Source: JBALVT01 sp036961345
Lineage (GTDB): Bacteria; Pseudomonadota; Gammaproteobacteria; Pseudomonadales; Halieaceae
Direction of reading: 5' to 3'
Assembly: GCA_036961345.1 (NCBI GenBank)
Contig: JBALVT010000228.1
Span: 1 to 6,181, forward strand
Length of the DNA: 6,181 nt
Position numbers and translations under genes: made by a program. This document shows, piece after piece, positions 4,865-6,181 of this stretch (position 1 is its first letter; each line of letters starts with the position of its first letter). Below the pieces are notes generated by a model that was not told where the DNA came from, ran no database searches, and saw only the letters and a program-made list of their open reading frames with translations.

Positions 4865-6181
4865 ATGACCATCATGCAAAAGTTTTACTGGTGCGTTGCC
4901 AGTCTGGGCAATGCGCTGACACTGATTTATTGGCTGACCGTAGGGGGCGTCTTCCCAGGCCTGCTTTGTATCGCTTGCCTGGCTTATACGGTTATCGGCT
5001 TTTACGATATCTTTATCAGCAAGCACACCCTCAATCGCCTGTACCCTGTAGTAGCGTATCTCCGTTATTTTCTCGAATCTTATCGCGTCGAAATCCAACA
5101 ATACTTTATCGCCAATGATACAGAGGAGCGCCCATTTAGCCGCGAGCAGCGCTCTTTGGTCTACCAACGGGCCAAAAATATTCGAGACACCATCGCTTTT
5201 GGCACCCAAAGAGATTTACTGGAAGATAACTACCTGAGCTTGTGGCACTCCCTACACCCGAGAACCGTCTCGGACAGCGCTAAAAAAATTCGCATTGGCG
5301 GCCCGGATTGCACGCAGCCTTATGAGGCCTCCTACCTCAATATCTCTGCCATGAGCTTCGGCTCTCTCAGTGCAAACGCAATCGAAGCGCTCAATTTGGG
5401 TGCGCTGAAGGCCGGCTGTTACCATAATACCGGGGAAGGAGGCGCAAGCCCATATCACCTCAAGCACGGTGGTGATGTGGTGTGGCAAATCGGCACGGGG
5501 TTGTTTGGTTGTCGCGACGCAGAGGGAAATTTCGCTCCCGATAGTTTTTCCGCCATGGCGCAAAAGCCACAGATCAAGATGATTGAAATCAAATTGTCGC
5601 AGGGGGCCAAGCCCGGCCATGGGGGTGTGTTGCCCGCAGCAAAAATTACCGATGAAATTGCCGCCATTCGCCATATTGCCACCGACCGCGACTGCGTATC
5701 GCCTGCGGTTAACCCCGAGTGCACCACGCCGATGGAATTGCTGAATTTCATCACCAAACTGCGACAGTTAAGCGGCGGCAAACCTGTAGGCTTTAAGTTG
5801 TGCATTGGCAACCCGGTAGAATTTCTCAATCTTTGTAAAGCCATGCTGGAATCGGGCATAACACCGGATTTCATCACTGTGGATGGTGCCGAAGGCGGCA
5901 CTGGTGCAGCCCCGGTTGAGTTTACAAACCGCCTGGGCATGGTGTGCCTGGAGAGTGTTTTTCTTGTTCATAATGCCCTGGTGGGCACTGGTCTGAGAGG
6001 CAAAATAAAAATTATTGCTTCCGGAAAAACCGCTTCCAGCTTTGACTTATTGTCGAAAATAGCGGTGGGCGCTGATAGCGTTAATGCCGCCCGCACCATG
6101 ATGATGGCGTTGGGATGTATTCAGTCGCGGCACTGTAATACCAATAAGTGTCCCACCGGTATCGCCACGCAAGACCCCGCC
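4865..6181 (+). CDS. Membrane-anchored FMN-binding glutamate synthase domain protein, N-terminal 439 residues (3' end outside window)
   Basis: The frame is open from ATG 4865 to the window edge. GAGAG at 4854-4858 lies six bases before it. It belongs to the stand-alone FMN-dependent glutamate-synthase-domain family (B. subtilis YerD/GltB2 type). Such proteins lack the glutaminase domain of GltB, and their reaction is not settled. Residues 7-26 and 28-50 look like two membrane helices. The conserved linker YFIANDTEERPFSREQR (80-96) and FGTQRDL follow. The barrel domain shows ISAMSFGSLS (160-169), HNTGEGGASPYHL (187-199), EIKLSQGAKPGHGGVLP (241-257), GGKPVGFKLCIG (304-315) and VDGAEGGTGAAP (339-350). 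Cys418, Cys424 and Cys429 in CIQSRHCNTNKC have the C-x5-C-x4-C spacing of the 3Fe-4S cluster. Full members are about 500-540 residues, so perhaps 60-100 are missing. Asn283 and Asn425 stand where family members I recall have His. A ferredoxin or membrane donor is possible. Confidence 0.93.
   Translation, partial: MTIMQKFYWCVASLGNALTLIYWLTVGGVFPGLLCIACLAYTVIGFYDIFISKHTLNRLYPVVAYLRYFLESYRVEIQQYFIANDTEERPFSREQRSLVYQRAKNIRDTIAFGTQRDLLEDNYLSLWHSLHPRTVSDSAKKIRIGGPDCTQPYEASYLNISAMSFGSLSANAIEALNLGALKAGCYHNTGEGGASPYHLKHGGDVVWQIGTGLFGCRDAEGNFAPDSFSAMAQKPQIKMIEIKLSQGAKPGHGGVLPAAKITDEIAAIRHIATDRDCVSPAVNPECTTPMELLNFITKLRQLSGGKPVGFKLCIGNPVEFLNLCKAMLESGITPDFITVDGAEGGTGAAPVEFTNRLGMVCLESVFLVHNALVGTGLRGKIKIIASGKTASSFDLLSKIAVGADSVNAARTMMMALGCIQSRHCNTNKCPTGIATQDPA

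Noticed and set aside
4838..5209. Minus-strand frame of 123 residues across the start of the glutamate-synthase-like gene
   Set aside because: It is antisense to the conserved N-terminal region, has no domain character and is best explained as a shadow of the + strand gene.
5252..5940. Long minus-strand frames (5252-5674 and 5455-5940)
   Set aside because: They lie fully antisense to the glutamate-synthase-like gene, whose frame shows strong family motifs over the same bases. Their translations show no recognisable domain.
1..6181. Search for mobile elements, CRISPR arrays, tRNA genes, riboswitches or defence systems
   Set aside because: No transposase or integrase motifs, no regularly spaced direct repeats and no tRNA-like cloverleaf were seen by eye, and every long frame is accounted for by the five listed genes.

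Overview
This 6.2 kb window carries five protein-coding regions, all on the + strand and separated by short gaps. The two at the edges are cut by the window. Base composition looks close to even. The outer-membrane TonB-dependent receptor, the 4Fe-4S RNA methyltransferase of RlmD type and the membrane-anchored FMN glutamate-synthase-like protein together suggest a Gram-negative gammaproteobacterium. The receptor's sequence style and the sulfotransferase and saccharopine-dehydrogenase-like neighbours resemble marine, lipid- or sterol-degrading lineages of the Cellvibrionales/Spongiibacteraceae/Halieaceae type. That placement is from memory of family flavour, not a search.

Layout: (1) 2-1030, the last 342 residues of a TonB-dependent outer-membrane receptor. 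(2) 1031-1194, a non-coding gap with a GC hairpin and a weak candidate promoter. (3) 1195-2127, a PAPS-dependent sulfotransferase with all the main cofactor motifs. (4) 2196-3335, a class I SAM-dependent RNA 5-methyluridine methyltransferase with a TRAM domain, four cluster cysteines and the catalytic Cys/Glu pair; it is clearly shorter than E. coli RlmD. (5) 3336-3570, a gap with no convincing gene, a -10-like box and a doubtful minus-strand reading frame. (6) 3571-4770, a saccharopine-dehydrogenase / trans-acting enoyl-reductase-like protein with an N-terminal hydrophobic anchor. (7) 4865-6181, the first 439 residues of an FMN-binding glutamate-synthase-domain protein with membrane segments at its N-terminus, running off the right edge.

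The genes share direction but do not form an obvious single pathway. The sulfotransferase and methyltransferase are 68 bp apart and could be co-transcribed. The receptor and the sulfotransferase are separated by a possible terminator and promoter. The receptor could import a hydrophobic or complex substrate, and the sulfotransferase and the enoyl-reductase-like protein could act on lipid or sterol-like molecules, but nothing in the sequence ties them together. I see no transposase, integrase, CRISPR array, tRNA, rRNA or phage gene, and no clear evidence of a new multi-gene system. The points most worth a second look are the predicted extracytoplasmic Rossmann dehydrogenase, the compact RNA methyltransferase and the unusual receptor C-terminus.
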